Assembly: GCA_022925895.1 (NCBI GenBank) | Contig: JAKSYS010000134.1 | Coordinates: 1-64,000, forward strand | Source: Fragilaria crotonensis | Taxonomy: Eukaryota; Bacillariophyta; Fragilariophyceae; Fragilariales; Fragilariaceae | DNA length: 64,000 bases | Direction: 5' to 3' | Part shown: piece after piece, positions 32,701-42,460 of the stretch | Layout of the letters: each line of letters begins with the position of its first letter | Numbering within the stretch: position 1 is the stretch's first letter | Position numbers and translations under genes: made by a program | The notes under the pieces: generated by a model | What the model was told of the DNA's origin: nothing | Databases searched by the model: none | The model's input: the letters and a program-made list of their open reading frames with translations, nothing else

Positions 32701-35700
32701 CTAGAATGGCATGCCATCGTTCAGACCATCGCTGCTGCCATCATGGCTTCGAGCGGGTGATCTATTGGTCCTGTTCCTATTCCTGCGCCTTTTGTCCCTG
32801 GCGTCGCACCTTGGGCACTGCCCTTGTGCCGATACTTGCGCTTTCAGCTGTTTGTTCTCGGCAGTCAACTGCTGCGACATGAGCTCCATCTTCATCATCG
32901 CGGTGTCCGGCGCCAATGCTGCCATGTAGGCGTCCATGGATTTCATAAACTCCTCGTCGGCCTTTCCTTGGGAGCTTTCTTCCAGATTATAAAGATCCCC
33001 GAGGAAGCGAATCATTTGCTTCATACGCATTGTCTCTTCCTCCACAACAGATACAGTCTTGCCTCGCGCGCGTCGAGTCGACGTAATGGCCACCAAGTTC
33101 TCCGGCGATATCGCCTCGGTCAAGCGGCTAGCGACCTCCATGAACTTTTGCGATCGTTGGCGACGGGCGGATGAATTCCGTTCCAAATCACGCCGGATCG
33201 ACGCCACTTCGTTGACCTTGCGCTCAATTGAGGATGCTGCTGCGGGGGGCCCTGATCCAGTCCTCTTAATGCGTCGAAGCGTTTCGACTTCGTGCTGGAG
33301 GTCACGAATCTGGGTATCCTTCTCCTCCTTCACGACCAATAGTTCATGTGCAATCCTTGCTGTTTCCTGTTCTCGCGCTTGGTGAGTCGTCTCCAAAACA
33401 TCCATTAGCTTTGCCAAGTAGTCATGATGTGACTCTTGTGTACGACGTAGCTCATCCTTTAGCCTCAAGATCTCAGTGACGTTGCCCTCCTCGACTTTGG
33501 TTGCATGCTGTTGAATTCGCATCATTCCCAGCTCGGATTCCTTCTTAATTTTCACGAGTTTCTTCTTGAGTTCAGAAATCTCTTCGTCCTTCTCGTGTAG
33601 TAATCGATCGTAGTCAATCTTTACAGACTCCACTTGCTCCGTTCGCTGCGACTCGAGTGCCTTTATCTGCTTCTTGAGCCCTGTCGTTTCATGCTTGTAT
33701 TCCTCAATAACTTTACTAAGCTTTGACGAAGATTTCACAAGACTTGTCCCTTGCAATCGGCTCGCCGTTGCGGCAGCTTCGGCTGTTTCAACACGAGTTT
33801 CGAGCTCACGCTTTTCTTCGTCAGCCAACCTGAGTTGTACCTTCATTTCAGAATTACGCTCCCGCAGCGTGAAAATTTCTCCACGTAAATAGTCAAACAT
33901 GGATTCCACTTCACGCAGCAATTCTGCATTCACCTGCCTTCCCCCAATTCCTTTCTTCAACCCAAGTAATTTGTTGTCCATGCGCGCCTCTTGCACCGCC
34001 ACTGCCAGCTTGCTCGAAACATGATCCCTCTTCTCCTTGTTTCGCACGGCGCGTTGAATGACAACGGCCGCGGCTTTCATACGCGAAAGCTGATGCACCT
34101 CGGACACTGTTCTCCACGTACTTTGAATCTGCACGGCAGCCTTTTCTTCTCGCATGCGCTGCACAAGTGCCGAAGCTTGACGACCTCGGATCCAGGCAGC
34201 CAATCGAATGCTCGCCATTTTACAAATCTGGTACCGTCGCCATTCCAAATGACCGCGAGCTATTCGTTGGATTTGAATGGCCGCCGTGCGCATGCTGAAG
34301 TAGCGTTCTTGGGCTTGGAGTTGTCGGATCCAGTTTTGAATGAGAATGACGCGTTTGGTGTAATAGTCGAGTCGCTTTGTTTCCAAAAACTCCAACGCGC
34401 CGGCACGGAAGTAGACGCGGGTATTTCCGCATGCAAAGGCGAACTTGGTGTTGTCGTTGCTGCTACTGCTGCTGCTTTCACCAGAATAAAGCTGTGCTTC
34501 TTCTGTTGTTGGATGCAATAGATTTGATAACATGTACCTCACGGCCTCCTTCTCATTTGGTGAATCATTGTAAGTGGCTGCCTGCTCTGCAGTCATGAGA
34601 CAAACAAACCTTTCCCGTGTCGCATCATATCCCAAACGATTTGGAAATGTTTCTCGTGAAATTGTAATGGCTGTCACCAGACCAGCACATTCCAATTGAC
34701 GCATTGTAGTGTAGTGATCCATCATCCTCGGTGTCATGCTTTCATTCGGTTTGATGCATCGAATGTATCGCGTGGTCGTGTCGTGGATGTTGTCCATGAG
34801 GCCCTTCAACTGCAGTCGAAATTTTTGAATAACAGTTTTTGACGTTGTCTTTCGCTTGCCCGGTGACTTTGCCTCTTGCGTGTTGGAAGACTTTGTGTCC
34901 TCCAGAATGCGTTGAAATTCAGACGAAATCAGCTCATTGGTTGATTGACTGACACAATGAAGCAAATCCTCTGGCAACTTGTCCATGTTCCGTTCCACAA
35001 ACTTGGTGGCGTCGTACGTCACAGGACCTGCAAAGTGGCGGATGCCAAACTCTGTCTTGAGGTGCAGTTTCTTGTCAATCATGCGATCGTTATCTTTATT
35101 CACAATCTTGATCTTGTAGACGAACGATTCGTCATTGCCTTTTGGACGTACACACTCTTCGTTCAAACTAACGAGAATGCCAAGCCGATTCTCCAGCAAA
35201 TTCAGGACATCACTGTTGTCAACGACCGCAAAATCAAAAAGTTCGATGCCTTCTGATACATACTCCTCTTGGACCGCACGGAAATTGTCTAGCACGTACT
35301 TGTGTTGCAAGTGTTCATTGGCATAATTGATACACAGCTGCTCAAAGCGATTTACATGGAAGCGTTCAAAACCAAAAATATCCAGCAAGCAAATAACACC
35401 ATACTCGCTTGTCTTTGTCGCTGACTGTCCTTCACCCTCGTCGATCCCTTCACCTGCCTCCTTATCTTGATACGTACGCCCCTGGGTGTACTCATTGATT
35501 GACTTTACCAGCACATCAAAGATTCGAGCGTAAATCTCTTTCGCCAAGGCATCCGTTGAATCTTTGGCCACTGAGGGTGACAATCGGACATGTACCTCAT
35601 CATATCCCGTTTTCAACAATCGGGTGGTCATGCACTGTTCCAACAGGTTGGTTGGTATTCCTAATATATCTTGCAGTTTCATCAGTTCCTCTTGCGACGA

Positions 35701-37305
35701 TACCACAGTCCCCCCTTCCTCGGTTTCGTGACTGGCAGGATCTTCGACAAACACAATGTTTCCCAGTTGCAAGACAGCACAGAGAGCTCGTAAGAGGGTG
35801 GTGAGTCGCTCGTCTTTGAAATCAAAGACTGCCAGCGCCTCCAGAGTTTGGGGCCATTCTTCCTCATCGACACACCCGGCCGCTCCGCGACCGCCACCTA
35901 GCAGGTTGTATTCGTTGTTGTCGCCCAAATAGAGAAAACTCTCCAAATCCGTATTCTCCAGGTCACTCCAAATATTGCGTTTCATTTCGTTTGGAGCCCT
36001 CAGTAGTTGGTAGAAGATGTGATAATTGCGTTCGCCTTTGGAATGCGATACAACACGTGACTTTTCCAAGAGATAGGTATGGCAGATACTTCCCGCCAAG
36101 AGAGGTGGTGTAAACGCTGTGTCGCTGGTGCCACTCTCGTCCACCTCATTGGTGGCATCCCCCTGATTTGTCGACGGTTCCACTTTCTTTCGCTTTGGTT
36201 GGACGGAAAATTGCAATTGTGTGAATTTTCCAAATCGCGAGGAATTGTCATTCCTCAAGGTCTTTGCATTTCCAAATGCTTCAAAGACCGGATTGGACTC
36301 CAACACTCGCTTCACCACACTTTCATCAGTTTCGGCTTCGTCGTCATCCGCTGTGCCCTTGGCCTGTTCTGGGACCAGTGTGGCCAAATGCTGCATCACA
36401 ATTTTGACAGTCTCTGTTTTGCCAGCTCCCGATTCCCCCGTGACAAGAATAGTTTGATTTCCCTCATTCTTCAACAATCCTCGATATGCTAGACAGGAGG
36501 TTTCGTACACATGGGGATCAAAACCAAGTTTGGTGTACTGTGTAAAGGCGTCATCCTCATTCTCCTCCTCGTCGTCGTTATTGTCGCTCCCATCTGGATT
36601 CGGCATGTGACTCCATACCAAGTTCTTGGCATACAAATCTCGCGTTTCCTTCCGATAGAGTTGGTCCATCCAAACAAAGGGATTCATAGCCACAACAATG
36701 TCTCCCACTCGTGTGTAGGGATGATGTGTAGCATGTCGCTCTTTCAAATTGTACAAAATCGCAGCCTCGTGCAAATGTGGCAGATCGGCCATGTCACGTT
36801 TGCTAGAATTTGCATTGTAAGATGTGGTACTGCTCTCAATATTTTGCAAGGGAAGTTCTTGATTGGGATAATCCGAGAGAGATACAACGCGAGTCAACGA
36901 TTTGGCGGTGCCTTCCTCGAGATCAAGAATGGTGGAATCGACACTGAGAACAGTTTGGGCGTGCCAATCGGAAGGCAGAACAATGGAAACCTCGGCTTTT
37001 GTCTTTAGTTCGTCGCAATATCGAATGAAATTAGCTGGAAGCCATGAATATGCCTCATCTTGAATGTACACTGCCGTCGAAGTTTTCAACTTGGATGTGC
37101 TCCGATGTTCTTCTTTCTGTTGCAATAGTGATGCAGAGCGACTCCTTGCCAATGCTAAAATACTCGATTTTCGACGTGCTTTGGAGTCGTTCTGTGCGGA
37201 ACGTACCAATTGCGAGGCAAAGGAAGAGGCACCATTTTCATCAGCGTCGTCGTCAAGTGGAATCTGTCGCTCGTTCTGTTGGAGATACTGCTGTTGTAAG
37301 GTCAT
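32701..37305 (-). CDS. Myosin heavy chain, unconventional
   Basis: One uninterrupted exon of 1534 residues. A short SH3-like N-terminal segment (YSWLPANFIRYC) precedes the motor: P-loop GESGAGKT (about 290-297), switch I NSSRFGKF, switch II DIFGFERF followed by FEQLCINYANEHLQ, an actin-binding KFRLQLKGLMDNI region, and the converter/SH helix IRCIKPNE...QLECAGLV. Several IQ-type light-chain sites follow (AAIQIQRIARGHLEWRRY, AAVQIQSTWRTV, AAVVIQRAVRNKEKR), then a long coiled coil to about residue 1400, suggesting a dimer. The tail end has CPRCDARDKRRRNRNR, a Cys pair next to a basic cluster. The motor hydrolyses ATP to move on actin; cargo is unknown. It probably belongs to one of the stramenopile-specific classes. 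Confidence 0.95.
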   Translation of the reverse strand: MTLQQQYLQQNERQIPLDDDADENGASSFASQLVRSAQNDSKARRKSSILALARSRSASLLQQKEEHRSTSKLKTSTAVYIQDEAYSWLPANFIRYCDELKTKAEVSIVLPSDWHAQTVLSVDSTILDLEEGTAKSLTRVVSLSDYPNQELPLQNIESSTTSYNANSSKRDMADLPHLHEAAILYNLKERHATHHPYTRVGDIVVAMNPFVWMDQLYRKETRDLYAKNLVWSHMPNPDGSDNNDDEEENEDDAFTQYTKLGFDPHVYETSCLAYRGLLKNEGNQTILVTGESGAGKTETVKIVMQHLATLVPEQAKGTADDDEAETDESVVKRVLESNPVFEAFGNAKTLRNDNSSRFGKFTQLQFSVQPKRKKVEPSTNQGDATNEVDESGTSDTAFTPPLLAGSICHTYLLEKSRVVSHSKGERNYHIFYQLLRAPNEMKRNIWSDLENTDLESFLYLGDNNEYNLLGGGRGAAGCVDEEEWPQTLEALAVFDFKDERLTTLLRALCAVLQLGNIVFVEDPASHETEEGGTVVSSQEELMKLQDILGIPTNLLEQCMTTRLLKTGYDEVHVRLSPSVAKDSTDALAKEIYARIFDVLVKSINEYTQGRTYQDKEAGEGIDEGEGQSATKTSEYGVICLLDIFGFERFHVNRFEQLCINYANEHLQHKYVLDNFRAVQEEYVSEGIELFDFAVVDNSDVLNLLENRLGILVSLNEECVRPKGNDESFVYKIKIVNKDNDRMIDKKLHLKTEFGIRHFAGPVTYDATKFVERNMDKLPEDLLHCVSQSTNELISSEFQRILEDTKSSNTQEAKSPGKRKTTSKTVIQKFRLQLKGLMDNIHDTTTRYIRCIKPNESMTPRMMDHYTTMRQLECAGLVTAITISRETFPNRLGYDATRERFVCLMTAEQAATYNDSPNEKEAVRYMLSNLLHPTTEEAQLYSGESSSSSSNDNTKFAFACGNTRVYFRAGALEFLETKRLDYYTKRVILIQNWIRQLQAQERYFSMRTAAIQIQRIARGHLEWRRYQICKMASIRLAAWIRGRQASALVQRMREEKAAVQIQSTWRTVSEVHQLSRMKAAAVVIQRAVRNKEKRDHVSSKLAVAVQEARMDNKLLGLKKGIGGRQVNAELLREVESMFDYLRGEIFTLRERNSEMKVQLRLADEEKRELETRVETAEAAATASRLQGTSLVKSSSKLSKVIEEYKHETTGLKKQIKALESQRTEQVESVKIDYDRLLHEKDEEISELKKKLVKIKKESELGMMRIQQHATKVEEGNVTEILRLKDELRRTQESHHDYLAKLMDVLETTHQAREQETARIAHELLVVKEEKDTQIRDLQHEVETLRRIKRTGSGPPAAASSIERKVNEVASIRRDLERNSSARRQRSQKFMEVASRLTEAISPENLVAITSTRRARGKTVSVVEEETMRMKQMIRFLGDLYNLEESSQGKADEEFMKSMDAYMAALAPDTAMMKMELMSQQLTAENKQLKAQVSAQGQCPRCDARDKRRRNRNRTNRSPARSHDGSSDGLNDGMPF

Positions 37306-37980
37306 TTTCTGAAGAGGTACGTGTGTATGCGACCGTGGAATGGAATCGACAACAACGTAGCAGTGTCTAATTGAAGGATACGGCCTTTTGCGTCTTCAGA
37401 TCTAAGATCGATGTTGAAGATTAGTATGATGATGCGTGCCAGATGCCTTTCTGCTTTCACTTTTGTGTGTTATTCTCGTGTTTTCTGTGTATTCTATGCG
37501 GTAGGTATTGGCCAACGAACGCTTACGGCAAGGCACGTGACTCTGAGAAAATGACTGCTTTCGCCCGTCTCGAGGTTCCGGAATTTCTGCTTTTATCCTA
37601 GTATTTCTTCTACAGGACTTTTTGTGTATCAGATTGCCACGCGAAACGGACAAAATAGACTGATCGAATTGGTTGGAGGCTGTTGGTATTCGACGGTACT
37701 CAAGTAAAATGGACAATTATCATTTTCTGATTTGACGGATTTTATTATAGAAGAAGAAAGTCCGCAGATTTCTTTCTCCTAATTTCTTTCTTCTACTTAA
37801 GCAAATTGAAGCTTCTTCAATTTTCTTCTAGTTTCTCCCTTTTTCTCCTTTTTTCTAAACAGCTTCTCCTATTTTCTCCCTTTTGCTTCCTTTCGCTTAC
37901 TACGTTGCAAGTCGTAGAATTTTAATTTCGTTGATACGAACTCGAACATATAAAACGTGTCGTACATAAAATTCAACTTA
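37306..37980. other. Myosin upstream region with pyrimidine tract
   Basis: No gene. Bases 37745-37905 are a C/T-rich tract of TTCTCC, TTTCTTCT and CTTCTTC words. The first 100 bases are the presumed 5' leader of the myosin gene. Confidence 0.45.
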
Positions 37981-37988
37981 GAGCTGCG
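37981..37988. repeat. hAT target-site duplication, left copy
   Basis: GAGCTGCG directly before the CAGGGATGGCA terminus; identical to 50605-50612. Confidence 0.95.
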
Positions 37989-38105
37989 CAGGGATGGCAA
38001 AAACCACTTTCGATTTCAAAGTGGTTTTTGGTCTGACCAAAAACCACCGAAAAACCACCCAAAACCACCGAAAAACCACTTTGAAAAACCACTCCGTGTT
38101 AAAAC
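37989..38105. repeat. hAT left terminus with AAAACCAC subterminal repeats
   Basis: CAGGGATGGCA followed by about seven copies of AAAACCAC or its complement GTGGTTTT within 117 bases. hAT transposases are known to bind short repeated subterminal motifs; this is the likely equivalent. Confidence 0.8.
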
Positions 38106-38239
38106 CCCTAGTAAACTTTGCCGCGTAGAAAGAGTACCACCGTAGACGTACAAATTACAAAAAAATACTGTGGTGAATTAGCTACTGTATTGGTCCTTGT
38201 AACGTGGAATACTAGGACTAGTAACTTATAATAGAGGAT

Positions 38240-39189
38240 CTAGGAACCGAGATTAGACGATTGGCAATCACCGTCACTTTCAACATCAATGTAGTCATCG
38301 TCATCCTCAAAACAAGTAAGCTGAGCTACACCCAATCGCTTGGCATCTTGTTTCATGAACTGCATGTTGTTGGTTCTGATATACACGAGCTTTTCAACAA
38401 CATCACTTAAACGGTTTCGTTGCTTTGTATGGATATGTGCAAATGCAGAGAAGTTTCGCTCCGATGCTGCTGATGAAGCCACCATACTGAAGACTTGCTT
38501 TGCCAATCGTTGAAGGGATGGATAGCTGTCGCCGTGAGACAGCCAGAACTTGAGTGGACCAATTGATTGCAGCATTTCGGCTGAAACTGATTCAGAACGT
38601 TTCATTTCTAGTACTGAAATCCGAAAGTTGGTGTAGTCCTCATAGACAGATTGCTGTTCCTCCCGTGTTGGTGGCGTGTCGGAAGAATCTGTAGAGGGGT
38701 GTGCCACAATCAAATCCTCAATTTTCAATCGCATCTCCACACTCATGCCGACACCCAGGTATTGAGGGTCCAGGAGATAGGCAATCCCATGAGCATCGCC
38801 ATACATAAACTCCATTCTCTTTTTAACCAAATGGAGAAGGTAATCTCGCTCTTGTTCAGTAATCAATTTCATCGCAGCAATAGATGTTGGCAATTTCACC
38901 AAGAAGGTTCGGTAGACCTCTGACAATGGCACCTGGTCTGACTGATAAAACACAATTGCCGCATCAATGGGCGCCAAAATTTCAATGGTCTTCTGGAGAA
39001 ATGAAACAAACATGTTGTTGGTAATGATGTCAGCAATTGCCTGTCGCTCCACCTTCTGAGCGTTTGTCCCTGTCACAAAATCCCTGCTGGTAACCAATTG
39101 ATAGAGTACTTCCTCTGCAGCAAGGAGAGAACGAACCATTCCAATTAGTGACCCCCACCGAGTTGCAGCCACCTGTACCAACTCTCTCA
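38240..39189 (-). pseudogene. hAT transposase, 3' part (C-terminal dimerisation domain)
   Basis: Continues the reading frame broken at the retrotransposon insertion: VQVAATRWGSLIGMV directly follows RELV of the 5' part once the insertion is removed. It contains the helical insertion domain and the signature hAT dimerisation block, MVASSAASERNFSAFAHIHT then RLSDVVEKLVYI, which includes the catalytic glutamate of ASER. The C-terminus is acidic. No stop codon or shift occurs within this 316-residue part. Confidence 0.9.
39174..39189. repeat. Retrotransposon target-site duplication, left copy
   Basis: TGTACCAACTCTCTCA, identical to 48395-48410. It lies within the transposase codons for RELVQ. 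Confidence 0.93.
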
Positions 39190-39282
39190 CACAATTTTTT
39201 ATTTTAGTTTTCGCAAATACGAGTCTGTCCGTCAGCCGGTTTGCGTACCAGAAATAGGAAGTTGTCGCGTGAAGCATCCACC

Positions 39283-42200
39283 ATGACTGAGCCATCGGCA
39301 CCGCCGTTGTCTCTCGCTGCTACAGGGATCCGTGATCCGGATCATCCTGAACTCTCATTTGACACGTCGGAATGGAATGAACGCATTTTCTTTGCCGATA
39401 ACGTGGCTCCTTCTCGTAAGGACGTCAGGAGGTATCATTTGACTCAGTTTAAGTCCATTACTAATCCGACAGCCTGGAATCGTTATTTGCATCTCGGGCT
39501 TTATGCCTACGATGACGGCCTCGAATTCGATTGTATCTGGGACGACCCGGAGACGGAATGGGAGAAACGCCACAAGATTGTCTGGTACAACTACGCCTAT
39601 CATCTTCAACATGCCTTGGAAGTGCCGATCAAGTTGAAAGCATGGGTGACCAATTTGTCCCAACCATTTCTCAAGGAAAATGCACCGGATTTCATGGTCA
39701 TCGATACTCGGAAGAAGTCGTGGCGAGACTTGTACTACGCCGACGACGCCGCAGACATGGATCTCGAGACACCCGTGGACGATTGGACAGAAATAGGAAG
39801 CAAACAGAAAGCGTCACCGGGGTGCAAGACTAGCGATCAGTATGTACCAGGAACTACACAACAGGTCCCTCGTATTCATCCTCCTCCTGTGCACCCCAAG
39901 CTCTTTGGAGCCGGTGGTACTACATTGACAACGCTCTCCAACCGTCACAAGTCATCCTCCGGACGGGTCAACAAGACGACCATTCTAGGACGCATGGCTA
40001 GTAAGAGCACTGCCAGCATAAGGTCAGCATGGGCGAAATCTCAAGGCGGTCTCAATGTGGAAGTGGACAGTGGTACAGCGAGAGGTAACAATCATTCTAC
40101 AGTCCCGAACGACGTTATGTACGGGCAGGAGAATCCAGAGGGGGCAGCAGTTGCAGAAGTTATGTTCCCAACAGATCGTACGGAAAAAACGAATACAATA
40201 TCTCCGGGTAATCAACACAGCGAAGGCAAACACGCAACAGAAGATTCCACTACGGCAGGAGACTCCGCAATGAAGCAGTCGGCATTCCAGGAAAACCTCA
40301 ATGTTCCGATCAACGATGGCACACAGCGCATTACCATTCGCTGGAGTCCTGGTGAACGCCTTCATCAATTGGAACGACCACAAGAATGGATCTCCGCTGC
40401 GATGACCGTTTTGAAAGAATTATTTGCTGGAAACAGTGGAGTAGCGTACCGATGGGAAAGCCGTGACCTTGCGACATGGAGATCGCTCGACGAGATGCAG
40501 GAAAGTGAACTTCGAGAGTACTTGTCTCCACAGATCACCTATCTCAAGTCGACCGGAATGTACATCTTCGGACTTCGCTTCGGATTTACGAATTCTAACC
40601 CAGCAGAATGGCAATCCTCAGAACAGACAAAAGAGGCTATGCGTCGCCACAAAGTGTGGGCTACAGTATCAAACTCTTCGTGCCACGGTGGAAAACTTGT
40701 GTATGCAGGGTATCTACTGATGAAGGCACCAAATTCGACCCACAAAATCCGTTATCTGCAAAGCCTACGAAATCGCTTACCTGAGCATACTCCGTTTTTC
40801 GATATCGTTCTTCTCAAGAAAACTCCGTTGGAGCAACATATTCCCCACTTAGCAGTCCAATGTGGAGAAAACCATGTCGCACCATTAACGAAGAGTCTGT
40901 CCATGATCTTGCAAGGACCAGGAGGAGCGGTATTTCTCCCACGCCTCGTACTTGGCAGTCTCCAAAGCAACCAAATTCGTCAGTACTTTGAAACGCATGA
41001 CAACTATCTTAAGTCGCTGCGCAGCATTACTTTGAGTCCCCTGGTGACAAATCTTGATACGATTCGGAAGGAGCATCTTCCGAACGGGGGAGATCATTGA
41101 AAGATCCACAAGAGAATGGGCCACTCAATTAAAATTACCATCCGGCGATTTGGCTAGATGTGACATCGTTAATGGGGGCAGAGACCGAATCACGCGGCTT
41201 CTGGTTCCTCGTCATCTTTACTCGGCAGTATTGGAGGAAGTATCACACTATAAGCTACGACTCAATCCAATGGAGAGACGAGAAGCTCGATTCCGAGACA
41301 GCATACCGGGTCTTCCCGAGATCATTCAGATAGACATCTCGGTCCAACAATCGCTGGCGTATTTAGATACGATGACAAAAGAGGAGATTTGGAAACCGCC
41401 AGTTTCCTCTGATTCCGATTCGACACATCCAGGACATTCTGCGAATCAAACACTGGGAGGCGAGAACGCATGGCACCGCCAGGGAAGAGGAGGCTCATCC
41501 CTCGCATCGAACTTATCCAACCCATCTGGCACCACTGAACATTTTCCCCCCCCCCTTCAAGGCAAACGACCTGCAGTAGCTGCCAAACAGAAAGCGGCAG
41601 CATCCGAAGAAGCAACGGGATCGACTCACTCAGCGATGACCCCTTCTCTTGCGTCGTTAAACATTCAACGATACAATACTCTGGAAGCGCAAATCAAGAA
41701 ACAGCAAGATGCTTTGGACCAGGGACTTCGGCACTCCGCAGAAAGGTTCACCAAAATGGAGAAACAGCTGGAGCAGCTCCGTCGTCTGGACGAACTAGAA
41801 TCCAAAATGCTCACCTCCATGGAGTACCATGTTGCAACCAACACAACGTTGGGTTTACTAACTCGACAAATTGACACCATGATGAAGATGATGACTATAA
41901 CGACTCAAGTTACACAGGACGATGCGTTTCTTAAGCACGCAAGGGCGGCTCTTCCAAGCGAGAGTGTAAGAAAATCCAAATTCCAGCACGTAGATACGGG
42001 TCAAGAAATGCTGGACCAGAAAGAGTGTACAACTTCAGGCTTCACCTCGACGCAGATGGTGTCCAGCGACATTACTCACCACTCACAATCTCCACAAAAG
42101 AAGAAACAGAAACCAGAGAAGGAAACACCGAATCAACAGCACAATCTGCCTTGCGCGACAAATGTGGAGGGAGCAGAGACCGAGGATGAAACGATGATCA

Positions 42201-42460
42201 GCGAGGGTCAAGAGATGACAGATTTTCCAACGACACAAGAGAACATGGCACTCATAGAATTTTCATCCCAAACGAACGAAGAAGCACGACGCCAGCCGAT
42301 AGACACCAATACCACACCGCGAGTCCTCCGACAACCTGAGTTCAGTGCAGCAACACAACGGACAGGAGTATATCCCATTTTTCATTCACGCGACGCCCCA
42401 ACCGATCTGGACGATCAATACAACAAACCCCTCGATCCAGACGGTGGCGACCCCGATTAA
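39283..42460 (+). pseudogene. LINE ORF1 (gag-like), one frameshift
   Basis: The first part runs from the ATG at 39283 to a TGA at 41100. The next frame, already open at 41054, continues smoothly (IIERSTREWATQLKLPSGDL) to a TAA at 42458-42460. The shift sits at a run of five G (41086-41090); with four G the frames fuse into about 1,058 residues. The N-terminal part has globular composition (AWNRYLHLGLYAYDDGLEFD); the second part has a coiled coil (LEAQIKKQQDALDQGLRHSA, then MEKQLEQLRRLDELESKML) and a long hydrophilic tail. No zinc knuckle or RRM is seen. By position it should be the RNA-binding ORF1 protein; sequence alone does not show this. Confidence 0.75.
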
